From assembly GCA_026990385.1 (NCBI GenBank), contig JALXDL010000065.1, positions 1 through 60,111 of the forward strand: a stretch of DNA of 60,111 nt, written 5' to 3'. Positions 41,834-50,569 of the stretch are shown here, one piece after another. Within the stretch, counting starts at the first letter, position 1; the number at the start of each line of letters is the position of its first letter. Source of the stretch: DRKI01 sp011051875 (GTDB lineage: Bacteria > Desulfobacterota > Desulfobulbia > Desulfobulbales > Desulfobulbaceae). The position numbers and the translations under genes are program-made. The notes under the pieces are model-generated. The model made no database searches and was not told the origin of the DNA. It worked only from the letters and a program-made list of their open reading frames with translations.

Positions 41834-43129
41834 TCAATCCGGCAGAAAATGAAAGGCGTTCCTGCCCGCGAACCGGGCCGCACGGCCGAGTTCCTCTTCG
41901 ATGCGCAGCAGCTGGTTGTACTTCGCCACCCTGTCGCTGCGTGACGGGGCGCCGGTCTTCAGCTGGCCGGTGTTGAGGGCAACGGCCAGGTCGGCGATGG
42001 TGGTGTCCTCTGTTTCGCCGGAGCGGTGGGAGATGACGGCTGTATACCCCGCCCGGTGCGCCATTGCCACCGCGTCCATGGTCTCGGTTACCGTGCCGAT
42101 CTGGTTGAGCTTGATGAGGATGGAGTTGGCGATCTTTTTTTCGATTCCCCTGGCCAGGATCCTGGTATTGGTGACAAAGATGTCGTCGCCCACCAGTTGA
42201 ATCTTCCCGCCCAGGGCCCGGGTCAGTTTTTTCCATCCCTTCCAGTCCGATTCATCCAGACCGTCCTCGATACTGATCAGGGGATATTTCTTCACCCACT
42301 CCCGGTAGAGGGAGACCAGTTGTTCGGCACTCATCTCCGGCTTCTTTTCCGCGCCGAGAATGTACTTTTTCTTCTTGGCCGAATAGAACTCACTGGCCGC
42401 GGCATCGATACCGATGGCAATATCGCTGCCCGGACTGTAACCGGCCCTGACAATGCCCTCCAGGATCACCTCCATGGCCTCTTCATTGGAGCGCAGGCTG
42501 GGAGCAAAACCGCCTTCGTCGCCCACCGCTGTCTGCAGTCCCTGTTTTCTGAGCACAGTCTTCAGGGCGTGAAAGGTCTCTGCGCCCATGCGCAGGGCCT
42601 CGGCAAAAGAGGGCGCGCCGATGGGCAGGATCATGAACTCCTGGATATCAACGTTGTTGTCCGCATGGGCACCGCCGTTCAGGATGTTCATCATCGGCAC
42701 GGGCAGGATCTTGGCATTGACGCCGCCCAGGTAGCTGTAAAGGGGCAGCTGCAGCTCCTCGGCCGTGGCCTTTGCCACTGCCATGGAGACCCCGAGGATG
42801 GCATTGGCGCCCAGCCGCTTTTTGTTGGCCGTATTGTCGAGTTCCAGCAGGGTCAGGTCAATGGCCACCTGCCGGGAGGACTCGGCACCGAACAGGTGGG
42901 GAGCAATGATCTCGTTGACGTTTTTGACCGCCCGCTGTACTCCCTTGCGGCCATACCGTTTCCGCCCTGTATCACGCAGCTCCAGCGCCTCCCTGCTACC
43001 GGTGGAGGCGCCGGAGGGCACCGCGGCCCTGCCCATGGCGCCGGTGCCGAGGTAGACCTCCACCTCGATGGTGGGATTTCCCCGGGAATCGAGGATTTCA
43101 CGTGCAACAATATCGGTGATTTCTCCCAT
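41834..43129 (-). CDS. eno: Enolase
   Basis: Enolase converts 2-phosphoglycerate to PEP in glycolysis. The 431-residue protein has AREILDSRGNPTIEVEV, VPSGASTGSREALELRD, ILPVPMMNILNGGAHADN, PLISIEDGLDE and the catalytic-lysine segments SILIKLNQIGTVTE and SHRSGETEDTTIADLAV. The length is normal and all motifs are intact. It lies downstream of pilC on the same strand, separated by repeat copy C. Confidence 0.98.
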   Translation of the reverse strand: MGEITDIVAREILDSRGNPTIEVEVYLGTGAMGRAAVPSGASTGSREALELRDTGRKRYGRKGVQRAVKNVNEIIAPHLFGAESSRQVAIDLTLLELDNTANKKRLGANAILGVSMAVAKATAEELQLPLYSYLGGVNAKILPVPMMNILNGGAHADNNVDIQEFMILPIGAPSFAEALRMGAETFHALKTVLRKQGLQTAVGDEGGFAPSLRSNEEAMEVILEGIVRAGYSPGSDIAIGIDAAASEFYSAKKKKYILGAEKKPEMSAEQLVSLYREWVKKYPLISIEDGLDESDWKGWKKLTRALGGKIQLVGDDIFVTNTRILARGIEKKIANSILIKLNQIGTVTETMDAVAMAHRAGYTAVISHRSGETEDTTIADLAVALNTGQLKTGAPSRSDRVAKYNQLLRIEEELGRAARFAGRNAFHFLPD

Positions 43130-43187
43130 GGTGAAGCTCCTGCGCAGAGGTTGTCAGATGGTGACGGCGAAAAGGATTCTTCCGGGG

Positions 43188-43294
43188 GTAAGTTGGCACA
43201 GACGCCCCGAATCCGTACAGGCGCGCCGATTCGCCATACCCCCAGTATGCGGAGCGGCGCGACCGTGCAGAGGCGGGGTGCCTGTGACGGCTTA
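43188..43294. repeat. Dispersed palindromic intergenic repeat, copy C (one large hairpin)
   Basis: The left arm TAAGTTGGCACAGACGCCCC (from 43189) pairs with the right arm GGGGTGCCTGTGACGGCTTA ending at 43294, and the middle CGCGCCGATTCGCCATAC pairs with GTATGCGGAGCGGCGCG around a CCCCA loop. The element starts just after the eno region and ends two bases before the pilC stop codon. Confidence 0.8.
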
Positions 43295-43295
43295 C

Positions 43296-44501
43296 TCAGA
43301 TGTTGCCTGCCATCTGGAAGATGGGCAGGTACATGGCCACTACCAGGCCGCCGATCATACCGCCGAGAAAGACCATCATGAAGGGCTCGATCATGGCGGT
43401 GAGGTTTTCCACGGCCTGATCCACCTCATCATCATAGAAAACAGCGATTTTTTCAAGCATGCTGTCCAGGGCGCCCACTGATTCGCCGACATTGATCATC
43501 TGTACCACCATGTTGGGAAACACCCCGGATTCCTCCAGCGGTTCTGCGATGGGACGGCCCTCGGCTATGGAGTCCGCCACCCTGAAGACTGCCCGCTCGA
43601 TGATCTTGTTGCCCGATGTCTTGGCAACGACCTGCAGTGCGTCCAGGATGGGTACGCCGCTCTGAAGCATGGTGCTCAGGGTGCGGGTGAACTTGGCTAC
43701 CGCCACTTTGCGGATGAGTGGTCCGACCACGGGAGATTTTAGAGCCAGGGCATCGATCTTTTCCCTTCCCTTTTCTGTATTATAGAATTTCTTGAAGCCG
43801 TAGATGATCAGGATGGTTGCCACCGCGATGTAGAGGAAGTTCCCTTTCACAAAGTCGCTCATGTCAACGACCAACTGGGTGATGGCGGGCAGGGCGGAAT
43901 CCATGCTCTCGAACATCTCGACAAAGACCGGGATGACAAAGACCAGGATCACCACCAGGATGAGAATGGAGATGGCAAGACAGATGACGGGATAGGTCAT
44001 GGCGCCCTTGATTTTTTTCTGCAGGGCCATGGACTTTTCCTTGAACATCGCCAGCCGCGACAGGATGGTGTCCAGGATGCCGCCAAGCTCGCCTGCCTCG
44101 ATCATATTGGTATAGAGGGCGTCAAACACCTTGGGGTGCTTGCGCATGGCATCGGCCAGGGTAGTGCCGGTCTCGACATCGTTTTGGATCTCGGTGAGTA
44201 CGCGCCTGAAGGTGGTGTTGCTCTGCTGCTTGGCAAGGATCTGCAGGCACTGGACCAGGGGAAGACCGGCATCGATCATGGTCGAGAGCTGCCTGGTGAA
44301 GATGACGAGATCCTTGCCTGTGACCTTGGGCTGGAAGATGGGGATGTTTTCCAGGATGTCCTTGGGCTTTTCCTTGATCTTCGGATCTTCGATACGTAGC
44401 CGCTTCAGGTGGGCACGGGCTGCAGCCTCGTCCGGGGCTTCGATCTCGCCCTTTCGTTTCTCGCCGTAGCTGTTTTTTCCTTTCCAGATATATACCGGCA
44501 T
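43296..44501 (-). CDS. pilC: Type IV pilus/type II secretion platform protein PilC
   Basis: PilC (GspF family) is the inner-membrane platform for pilus assembly. The 401-residue protein opens MPVYIWKGKNSYGEKRKGEIEA and has two repeats of the T2SSF domain, each with FTRQLSTM(I)DAGLPLVQCLQ or FTRTLSTMLQSGVPILDALQ, followed by a GE(LG/SVG)-type EAGELGGILD or NVGESVGALD motif. Three membrane helices are visible at about 175-205, 225-245 and 370-395. No other pilus gene is in the window. A divergent PxxKW gene lies 200 bases upstream. Confidence 0.97.
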   Translation of the reverse strand: MPVYIWKGKNSYGEKRKGEIEAPDEAAARAHLKRLRIEDPKIKEKPKDILENIPIFQPKVTGKDLVIFTRQLSTMIDAGLPLVQCLQILAKQQSNTTFRRVLTEIQNDVETGTTLADAMRKHPKVFDALYTNMIEAGELGGILDTILSRLAMFKEKSMALQKKIKGAMTYPVICLAISILILVVILVFVIPVFVEMFESMDSALPAITQLVVDMSDFVKGNFLYIAVATILIIYGFKKFYNTEKGREKIDALALKSPVVGPLIRKVAVAKFTRTLSTMLQSGVPILDALQVVAKTSGNKIIERAVFRVADSIAEGRPIAEPLEESGVFPNMVVQMINVGESVGALDSMLEKIAVFYDDEVDQAVENLTAMIEPFMMVFLGGMIGGLVVAMYLPIFQMAGNI

Positions 44502-44563
44502 GTTGCAATTTCTCCGTGTTCCGGTCCCAGGGTCGGCAATGGGCGGAAAGTCAGGATAACCTG

Positions 44564-44592
44564 TTGACAGATGGTGGAATTGTCTTTATAGA
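44564..44592 (+). promoter_or_regulatory. Sigma-70-type promoter for the PxxKW gene
   Basis: TTGACA (44564-44569), a 17-base spacer and TATAGA (44587-44592) lie in AT-rich DNA between pilC and the PxxKW gene. A second perfect TATAAT at 44631-44636 has no good -35. The predicted leader is about 100 bases. Confidence 0.6.
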
Positions 44593-44701
44593 ATTATTCT
44601 TTTATGATGGTGTGTCCGCATCAGGCGGGATATAATTTATTGTATGGAAGAAAATTTTCTGATTCAAGAAAAAGCTGATATTTTTTCAGGAGGTTGGCAA
44701 G

Positions 44702-44947
44702 ATGCAGGCCAGTGAGAGCGTGAAGTATGGAGCAGGGCCGTTTCAGCCGGTGATCGACCAGTGTGATGGCTGCGAGAGGATCGTGGAAGAGGAGAATGTC
44801 CGCTACTGCCGGGTGTATGTAAATCCGGCGGCCAAGTGGCGGCTCGGCATGTGCAACTTCGCCACCCATGCCAAGCCGGAGATCAAGGTGGTCAAGGTCC
44901 GCATCAATCCGCTCAAGGCCGCAAAGCGCGCCTCCCGCCGGAGATAG
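44702..44947 (+). CDS. PxxKW family cysteine-rich small protein
   Basis: The 81-residue protein has the family motif PAAKWRLGMCNFATH (the P-x-x-K-W plus cysteine) and an upstream CDGCERIVEEENVRYC. Three to four cysteines suggest metal binding. The function is unknown; small proteins with this motif occur mainly in sulfate reducers and relatives. The ATG has AGGAGG at 44688-44693, eight bases away. The C-terminus is basic (LKAAKRASRRR), which could contact nucleic acid. It is flanked by a good promoter and a perfect palindrome, so it looks monocistronic. Confidence 0.88.
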   Translation: MQASESVKYGAGPFQPVIDQCDGCERIVEEENVRYCRVYVNPAAKWRLGMCNFATHAKPEIKVVKVRINPLKAAKRASRRR

Positions 44948-45006
44948 AGTACTGTCCGCCATCCCCTGTCGCGGGTGGTTATGTTCCCGGGCGGGGTATT
45001 GACTGG

Positions 45007-45052
45007 AGGGGCGTCACCATGGCCGGCAGCTGCCGGCCATGGTGACGCCCCT
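45007..45052. terminator. 46-bp perfect palindrome between convergent genes
   Basis: Arms of 23 bases, AGGGGCGTCACCATGGCCGG onward from 45007 and its exact complement ending at 45052, meet at the centre AGCT (45028-45031) with no unpaired loop. It lies 60 bases after the PxxKW stop and 33 bases before the ugd stop. It may terminate both transcripts, although T tracts are short (CTTTC on the plus strand). Confidence 0.6.
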
Positions 45053-45084
45053 TTCACCTTCGGTTTCCGGCAGCAACAGGCTTC

Positions 45085-46395
45085 TTAATTTCTGCCGATA
45101 CCGGTATAGCGAAAACCGAGCCGTCGCATCTTCTCAGGGTCATAGACATTGCGCAGATCGACAAAGACCGGGTCCTTCATCGTCTCCCGGAGCCGTTCCA
45201 GGTCCAGGGCCCGGTACTGGTTCCATTCGGTCATCAGGACCAGGCAGTCCGCGTCTTCTGCCGCCTGGTAGGCGTTGTCCACGTACTTGATTCCTTCAGG
45301 CAGATAGGCCTTTGCCTCCTCCATTCCCTTGGGGTCGTGCGCCTTGATGCTGGCCCCCTTCTCAAGCAGGGCAGGCAGGATGGTGGCTGCGGGAGCTTCG
45401 CGCATGTCATCGGTTTCCGGCTTGAAGGTCAGCCCCAGGACTCCGATGGTCTTGCCGGCCTCCGAACCTCCGAGCATCTCCCGTATCTTTTTGACCATGC
45501 GTGCCTTCTGGGCAGCGTTGACCTCCACTGCCGCCTCCACGATCCGCACGTTTTCACCATGTTCCTGGACAATCCGGATCAGGGCCAGGGTGTCCTTGGG
45601 AAAGCAGGAGCCGCCGTAACCGGGACCGGGATGGAGGAATTTGCCGCCGATACGGCCATCCATGCCGATGGCGCGGGCCAGGGCGGAAACATCGGCGCCC
45701 ACGGCCTCGCAGACATTGGCGATCTCGTTGATGAAGCTGATCTTGACCGCCAGGAAGGCGTTGGCCGCATACTTGATCAGCTCTGCCGTCTCCACGGTGG
45801 TGGAGACTATGGGGGTGTCGAGAAGATAGAGGGGTTTGTAGATCTCTTTCAGGACCTCTTCGGCCCGCTCCGATTTGACCCCGATGACCACCCGGTCCGG
45901 GCGCATGAAGTCGGAGATGGCGGCACCCTCCCGCAGAAACTCCGGATTGGAGGCCACGTCGAAATCTGCGTCAGCATTGGTCTCGTGGATGATCCGCTCC
46001 ACCTGCCGTGCCGTTCCCACCGGTACGGTGCTCTTGTCGATGATGACCGTGTACCCCTGCAGATGTTCCGCCACCTCGCGGGCAGCGGCAAAGATATAGG
46101 TCAGATCGGCATAGCCGTCACCCCGCCGTGAACTCGGAGTGCCCACCGCAATGAATACCGCCTCTGCCCCGGGTACGGCCTGGGCGAGATCGGTGGTGAA
46201 CCGGAGGCGGCCCTCGCTGACGTTTTTCGCGACCAGCCCGTCAAGACCGGGTTCATAGATCGGGATCCTGCCGTTCTGGAGTTTTCTGATCTTGTCCTCG
46301 ATCTTGTCCACGCAGGTTACATGGTGGCCGAACTCGGCCAGGCAGGTACCGGTGACCAGGCCCACGTAGCCTGTGCCGATCATGGTGATATTCAT
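45085..46395 (-). CDS. ugd: UDP-glucose 6-dehydrogenase
   Basis: This enzyme oxidises UDP-glucose to UDP-glucuronate, a precursor of surface polysaccharides. The 436-residue protein has the N-terminal NAD site ITMIGTGYVGLVTGTCLAEFG, DKSTVPVGTA, the central helix ELIKYAANAFLAVKISFINEI and the catalytic cysteine in GGSCFPKDT. The C-terminal UDP-binding domain includes GLTFKPETDDMREAP. It is full length. Repeat copy D lies between its start and the yggS stop. Confidence 0.97.
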   Translation of the reverse strand: MNITMIGTGYVGLVTGTCLAEFGHHVTCVDKIEDKIRKLQNGRIPIYEPGLDGLVAKNVSEGRLRFTTDLAQAVPGAEAVFIAVGTPSSRRGDGYADLTYIFAAAREVAEHLQGYTVIIDKSTVPVGTARQVERIIHETNADADFDVASNPEFLREGAAISDFMRPDRVVIGVKSERAEEVLKEIYKPLYLLDTPIVSTTVETAELIKYAANAFLAVKISFINEIANVCEAVGADVSALARAIGMDGRIGGKFLHPGPGYGGSCFPKDTLALIRIVQEHGENVRIVEAAVEVNAAQKARMVKKIREMLGGSEAGKTIGVLGLTFKPETDDMREAPAATILPALLEKGASIKAHDPKGMEEAKAYLPEGIKYVDNAYQAAEDADCLVLMTEWNQYRALDLERLRETMKDPVFVDLRNVYDPEKMRRLGFRYTGIGRN

Positions 46396-46450
46396 GGAAG
46401 TCTCCTTGGTTTGGCTGGTTTACTGCCGCAGCATACACGCTCCGGCGATG

Positions 46451-46567
46451 TAGGTTGTCACGGGCATCCCGTCCCTGCACGCTTGCGCCGGCCTGCACAG
46501 GTGGCCTGGAGCGAAATCCGGTGATGACTCCGCAGCGTGTCAGGTGGGGTGCCCTGCGACCGCGTAG
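46451..46567. repeat. Dispersed palindromic intergenic repeat, copy D
   Basis: The left arm reads TAGGTTGTCACGGGCATCCC and the right arm GGGGTGCCCTGCGACCGCGTA; the reverse complement of the right arm matches the left arms of copies A and B. The core differs from those of the other copies. It lies between ugd and yggS. Confidence 0.7.
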
Positions 46568-46586
46568 CCGGCCGGGCCCTCTTCTT

Positions 46587-47273
46587 TCAGGGACGTCTGC
46601 CGAAAATGGCAGTGCCCACCCGGACCATGGTCGCCCCTTCTTCAATGGCCACGGCGAAATCCGCGGACATGCCCATGGAGAGCTCAACACGGTCATTGTC
46701 GGCAAAGCATCCCCTCTCGGCGAGCTGCCGGGCGAGCCGCCGCAGTGCCCGGAACCAGGGGCGGCTCTGTTCGGGATCTGACACCCTGGGCGGCATGGTC
46801 ATGAGGCCCAGGATCCGGAGGTGGTCCAGTTCCGCCATGGCGCTGAGCAGTTGTTCCGCATTCTCCGGCAGAACGCCTGACTTCTGCGGTTCCCGTCCCA
46901 CATTGACCTGGACCAGGACGTCCTGGCGGTGACCGCGCTGTCCGGCGTACCGGTCCAGGGCCCGCGCCAGTTTCAGCCGGTCCACGGTCTCGATGAGGTC
47001 AAAGAGCCGCACCGCCTCCCTTGCCTTGTTGCTTTGCAAGTGTCCAATGAAGTGCCAGCGGAGCGAGGAGGGCAGGGACTCGATCTTCACCCTGGCCTCC
47101 TGCAGGTAGTTTTCGCCAAAGATCGTCTGACCGCACGCCACGGCCGCACTGATCCGGTCGCCGGTCATGCGCTTGGAGACCGCCACCAGTTCAATGGATT
47201 CGGGATCCCGGTTGCAGCGGCCGGCGGCCCTGGCGATGGCCGCGCGGATCATTTCCAGGTTTTCGCAGATCAT
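46587..47273 (-). CDS. yggS: YggS family PLP-binding protein
   Basis: YggS/PLPBP proteins bind pyridoxal phosphate and balance its supply; they are not known to be enzymes. The 228-residue protein has the PLP lysine Lys34 in LVAVSKRM, then FGENYLQEARVKIESL, RWHFIGHLQSNKA, VQVNVGREPQKSG and the C-terminal ELSMGMSADFAVAIEEGATMVRVGTAIFG. All are standard. It overlaps tatD by four bases (ATGA on the minus strand), so they form an operon. Confidence 0.96.
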   Translation of the reverse strand: MICENLEMIRAAIARAAGRCNRDPESIELVAVSKRMTGDRISAAVACGQTIFGENYLQEARVKIESLPSSLRWHFIGHLQSNKAREAVRLFDLIETVDRLKLARALDRYAGQRGHRQDVLVQVNVGREPQKSGVLPENAEQLLSAMAELDHLRILGLMTMPPRVSDPEQSRPWFRALRRLARQLAERGCFADNDRVELSMGMSADFAVAIEEGATMVRVGTAIFGRRP

Positions 47274-48115
47274 GGAGAGACTGTAGGGGGCAGGCGGAAG
47301 AGGGTTTCGGTGTTCTCCGTGGTCAACCGGGCCACTTCTTCCAGGGGCAGGCCTTTGAGCTCGGCGACCTTGGCCGCGGTGTATACCAGGAAGGCCGGTT
47401 CATTGCGTTTGCCACGGAAGGGGACCGGTGACAGGAAGGGACCATCGGTTTCGAGGATAATCCGTTCCATGGGAACCTCCCGGACCACCTGTTGCAGTTC
47501 GGCGGCGTTCTTGAAGGTGACGATACCCGGGATAGAGATGTAAAAACCAAGGTCGAGCACCTGGCCGGCCAGGCCGGTATCGCCGGAAAAGCAGTGCATG
47601 ACGCCGCCGCGGGCAAACGGCGATGCCTTCCTGAGCAGATGCATGGTATCCCCGTGCGCGTCACGGTCATGGATGATCACCGGCAGATCGAGTTCCCGGG
47701 CCAGCCCGAGCTGCCGGGCAAAGACCCGGCGCTGCTCCTCCGGCGGACTGTAGAGCTTGGCATAGTCGAGGCCGATTTCGCCATAGGCGACCACACCGGG
47801 GTGGGAGGCCAGGGCGGCAAGCTCGCTGAAGTCGCTTTCCCCGGCCCGGGCGGCGTCATGGGGATGGATCCCCACTGTGGCGTAAATTCCGGGGTGGCTT
47901 TCCGCCAGCCGCACGGCCTGCTCGGAACTGGCGGTGTCGATGCCGATGGTGACGATCCTGCCCACTCCGGCATCCCGGGCGCGGGCAATGACGGCATCAA
48001 GTTCGTCGCCATAGGCATCCATGTCCAGGTGACAGTGCGAGTCGATGAGTTCGCAGCCCCGGGGCAGGGACGGTGGCGCTGATGGTCTCCTCTTTTTTTT
48101 CATGGCGCTTGTCAT
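47270..48115 (-). CDS. tatD: TatD family metal-dependent hydrolase
   Basis: TatD-type DNases are TIM-barrel metal hydrolases involved in DNA repair or quality control. The protein has the N-terminal DSHCHLDMDAYGDEL, GIHPHDAA, VAYGEIGLDYAKLYSP, VIIHDRDAHGDT, GVMHCFSGD and ILETDGPFLSPVPFRG, all metal or active-site positions of the family. The start is uncertain: ATG 48115 gives MTSAMKKKRRP, ATG 48103 a shorter form, and ATG 48139 is also in frame, none with a clear Shine-Dalgarno. The lysine/arginine-rich N-terminus is poorly conserved in the family. It overlaps yggS. Confidence 0.93.
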   Translation of the reverse strand: MTSAMKKKRRPSAPPSLPRGCELIDSHCHLDMDAYGDELDAVIARARDAGVGRIVTIGIDTASSEQAVRLAESHPGIYATVGIHPHDAARAGESDFSELAALASHPGVVAYGEIGLDYAKLYSPPEEQRRVFARQLGLARELDLPVIIHDRDAHGDTMHLLRKASPFARGGVMHCFSGDTGLAGQVLDLGFYISIPGIVTFKNAAELQQVVREVPMERIILETDGPFLSPVPFRGKRNEPAFLVYTAAKVAELKGLPLEEVARLTTENTETLFRLPPTVSP

Positions 48116-48232
48116 ACCAGAAACATGCCGGACTGACAAGATTCAAACCAGGGGTGGTGGCAAGGCCCGCAGCCCGGCTGGTACGTGGCGCTTCCGACAT
48201 CCGGCCGCTGACCGGGCAAGGAGCAAAGAGTG

Positions 48233-48261
48233 TTGACAAGAAAATCGTATTTTTTTACTAC
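48233..48261 (+). promoter_or_regulatory. Promoter for the nitroreductase-lipoprotein-coaBC operon
   Basis: TTGACA (48233-48238), a 17-base spacer and TACTAC (48256-48261), with a T-rich spacer, lie 36 bases before the nitroreductase start. The -35 is perfect and the -10 is weak. Confidence 0.45.
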
Positions 48262-48296
48262 ATTGCAGAGTATCAACCCTGCAGGGAGGGACGCAT

Positions 48297-48821
48297 ATGG
48301 AGGAACCTGTTTTCAACGCCATTCTGGGACGGCGGAGTATCCGTGAATTCACGGACCAGCCGGTCACCACGGCCCAGCTGCACAAGATCGTCACCGCCGG
48401 GATCTGGGCGCCTTCGGGCCTGAACAATCAGCCTTGGCGTTTTGTGCTCATTCGTGATAAGGATACAGCCGGGCGGTTGGCGGAACAGACTCGCTATGGC
48501 AGGATCGTGGAGAGCGCACCCGCCCTGATCGGTGTCTTCCTCGACACCGAGGCCATGTACGATCCGGTCAAAGACCACCAGGCCGCCGGGGCGTGTATCC
48601 AGAATATGCTTCTCTGTATCACCGAGATGGGCCTGGGTGCGGTCTGGCTGGGCCAGATCTTGCAGAACAAACACCGGGTCAACGAGATTCTCGGCCTGGA
48701 TCCCAGATATGACCTGATGGCCCTGCTCGCCGTGGGGCACCCGGCACACAGGAATCAGCGATCGCGGCGCAGACCGCTGGCTGATTTCATCCTTAACGAC
48801 ATTGGAGGAGAAAAGACATGA
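48297..48821 (+). CDS. Nitroreductase family protein
   Basis: FMN-dependent oxidoreductase, substrate unknown. The 174-residue protein has ILGRRSIREFTDQPV, the FMN contacts in APSGLNNQPWRFVLI, and a middle stretch DHQAAGACIQNMLLCITEMGLGAVWLGQ typical of the family, which reduces nitro compounds, quinones or flavins. The start follows GGAGGGACGCAT closely. It overlaps the next lipoprotein gene by four bases. The role of such enzymes in anaerobes is often flavin or metabolite repair. Confidence 0.94.
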   Translation: MEEPVFNAILGRRSIREFTDQPVTTAQLHKIVTAGIWAPSGLNNQPWRFVLIRDKDTAGRLAEQTRYGRIVESAPALIGVFLDTEAMYDPVKDHQAAGACIQNMLLCITEMGLGAVWLGQILQNKHRVNEILGLDPRYDLMALLAVGHPAHRNQRSRRRPLADFILNDIGGEKT

Positions 48822-49318
48822 AGACAGACAGGATCGGATTTCGGGGGGCACTGTTTTTTCTGATCGCGGCAGCGCTTGTCATGGTCACCGGGTGCGCCGG
48901 TCAGTCCTTTACCGGCGGCAGTACGGTGGCGCCGGGCGATTCGGCCCTGCCGCCCGTGTCCGGTTTTGCCGACGACATCCAGGATATCGTCCTGCCCACA
49001 GACCTGGAATGGAACCGGAAAAAATCCATGACCATCAAAACCGAGTCCTTCCGTGGCGGCGTCTGGCGGTACGAGGGCAAGGTGGAAGCGATCTCGCTCA
49101 AGGACTTCATGATCAGTGCCATGCAGGACCACAAGTGGAAGCTGGTGGGTGAGGCGGCATCCCAGGATATTATGCTCGCCTTTGTCAAGCCCAGCAAGAC
49201 CTGCATGATGGTGATCTCGGAAGGGGCCTTCGGCAAGACCCAGCTCACCCTGTACGTCACCATCGACAAGACCGCGGCCGCCGGTCTCAATCCCTTCGGC
49301 GAGGCGGTCGGCCAGTAG
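48818..49318 (+). CDS. Putative lipoprotein of unknown function
   Basis: The 166-residue protein has a type II signal peptide, GALFFLIAAALVMVTGC, with the lipobox VTGC and cleavage before Cys26. The mature domain begins DDIQDIVLPTDLEWNRKKSM and has alternating strands and a single cysteine TCMM near residue 128. I do not recognise the family. ATG 48818 overlaps the nitroreductase stop and coaBC follows immediately after its stop, so it is the middle gene of an operon, but the functional link is unclear. Confidence 0.8.
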   Translation: MKTDRIGFRGALFFLIAAALVMVTGCAGQSFTGGSTVAPGDSALPPVSGFADDIQDIVLPTDLEWNRKKSMTIKTESFRGGVWRYEGKVEAISLKDFMISAMQDHKWKLVGEAASQDIMLAFVKPSKTCMMVISEGAFGKTQLTLYVTIDKTAAAGLNPFGEAVGQ

Positions 49319-50545
49319 ATGGCTGCTCATCCTGGCCCGGGACCTGGTCTCCAGGGACGGCGCATACTCTTTGGCGTAACCGGGTCCATTGCCGCCTTCA
49401 AGGCGGCCGGATGGGTGCGCTGCCTGGCCCGTGAAGAGGCCCGGGTGACGGTGGTGATGACCCGGGCCGCGGAACAGTTCATCTCCCGCCTGACCTTCGG
49501 GGCCCTGTCGGGCAACAGGGTCCATGGTGACATGTTCGCCGATGATCCGGCAGGGATCATGGCCCACATCACCCTGTCGCGGGAGGCCGACTGCGTCCTG
49601 ATCGCTCCGGCCACGGCCCAGACCATCGCCCGGCTGGCGCACGGCATGGCCGATGATCTTCTGTCCGCCACGGTCCTCGCGGCCGATATCCCCGTGGTTC
49701 TCTGTCCGGCCATGAACACCAACATGCTCCGCCATCCGGCGACCCGGGACAACCTGGAACGTCTGCGGGGAATAGGCTACACCGTGATCGAACCGGCCAG
49801 CGGAACCCTTGCCTGCGGCGAGGTGGGCGCGGGCCGGATGCCCGGCTGGGACCTGGTGCGGGAAACGCTCCTGGCCCTGTTTGCCGACCAGGACCTGGAG
49901 GGCCGGCGGATCCTGATTACAGCCGGTCCCACCAGGGAACCGCTGGACCCGGTCCGGTACCTCAGTAACCGCTCCAGCGGCAGGATGGGCTATGCCCTGG
50001 CCCGGACGGCCCGGCGGCGCGGCGGCGAGGTGCGCCTGGTGACCGGCCCGGTGAGCCTGTCCGATCCTCCCGGTGTCGAGGTGATCCGGGTGACCACGGC
50101 GCAGGAGATGCGGGATGCGGTCCTTGCCCTGGCCGGGAGTGTGGATATCATCGTGGGCGCGGCCGCGGTGGCCGACTTCAGGCCGCGGTCATGCCGGGAA
50201 CTGAAGATCAAGAAGAGCGGGGCCGATCCCTGTATCGAGCTGGAACCTAATCCCGACATCATGGCCGAGCTGGGCCGCAGCCGCCGGTCCGGCCAGCTCC
50301 TGGTCGGGTTTGCCGCCGAGAGCCACGATCATGAGCAGGAGGGCAGGCGCAAGCTGGAAGAGAAAAACCTGGACCTGGTTGTGGTCAATGATATCCTCGG
50401 CAGCCGGACCGGTTTTGACGTGGAGACCAACCAGGTGACCCTGCTCACGGCCCGGGACCGTCGTCAGCTTCCGCTCCTGTCCAAGGAGGCCACCGCCGAC
50501 CGGATATGGGACCGGGTGGTGGAACTGGGCCGGGGGAGCGGCTAG
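49319..50545 (+). CDS. coaBC: Bifunctional phosphopantothenoylcysteine synthetase/decarboxylase
   Basis: CoaBC performs two steps of coenzyme A synthesis: coupling cysteine to phosphopantothenate and decarboxylating the product. The 408-residue protein has the flavin decarboxylase domain with GVTGSIAAFKA, PAMNTNMLRHPATRDNLERL and GTLACGEVGAGRMP, then the synthetase domain with ITAGPTREPLDPVRYLSNRSSGRMGYALA and VNDILGSRTGFDVETN. The ATG lies directly after the upstream stop. It is convergent with the alcohol dehydrogenase gene. Confidence 0.97.
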   Translation: MAAHPGPGPGLQGRRILFGVTGSIAAFKAAGWVRCLAREEARVTVVMTRAAEQFISRLTFGALSGNRVHGDMFADDPAGIMAHITLSREADCVLIAPATAQTIARLAHGMADDLLSATVLAADIPVVLCPAMNTNMLRHPATRDNLERLRGIGYTVIEPASGTLACGEVGAGRMPGWDLVRETLLALFADQDLEGRRILITAGPTREPLDPVRYLSNRSSGRMGYALARTARRRGGEVRLVTGPVSLSDPPGVEVIRVTTAQEMRDAVLALAGSVDIIVGAAAVADFRPRSCRELKIKKSGADPCIELEPNPDIMAELGRSRRSGQLLVGFAAESHDHEQEGRRKLEEKNLDLVVVNDILGSRTGFDVETNQVTLLTARDRRQLPLLSKEATADRIWDRVVELGRGSG

Positions 50546-50569
50546 CCCCCGCCGGAACATCTCCCCTGT

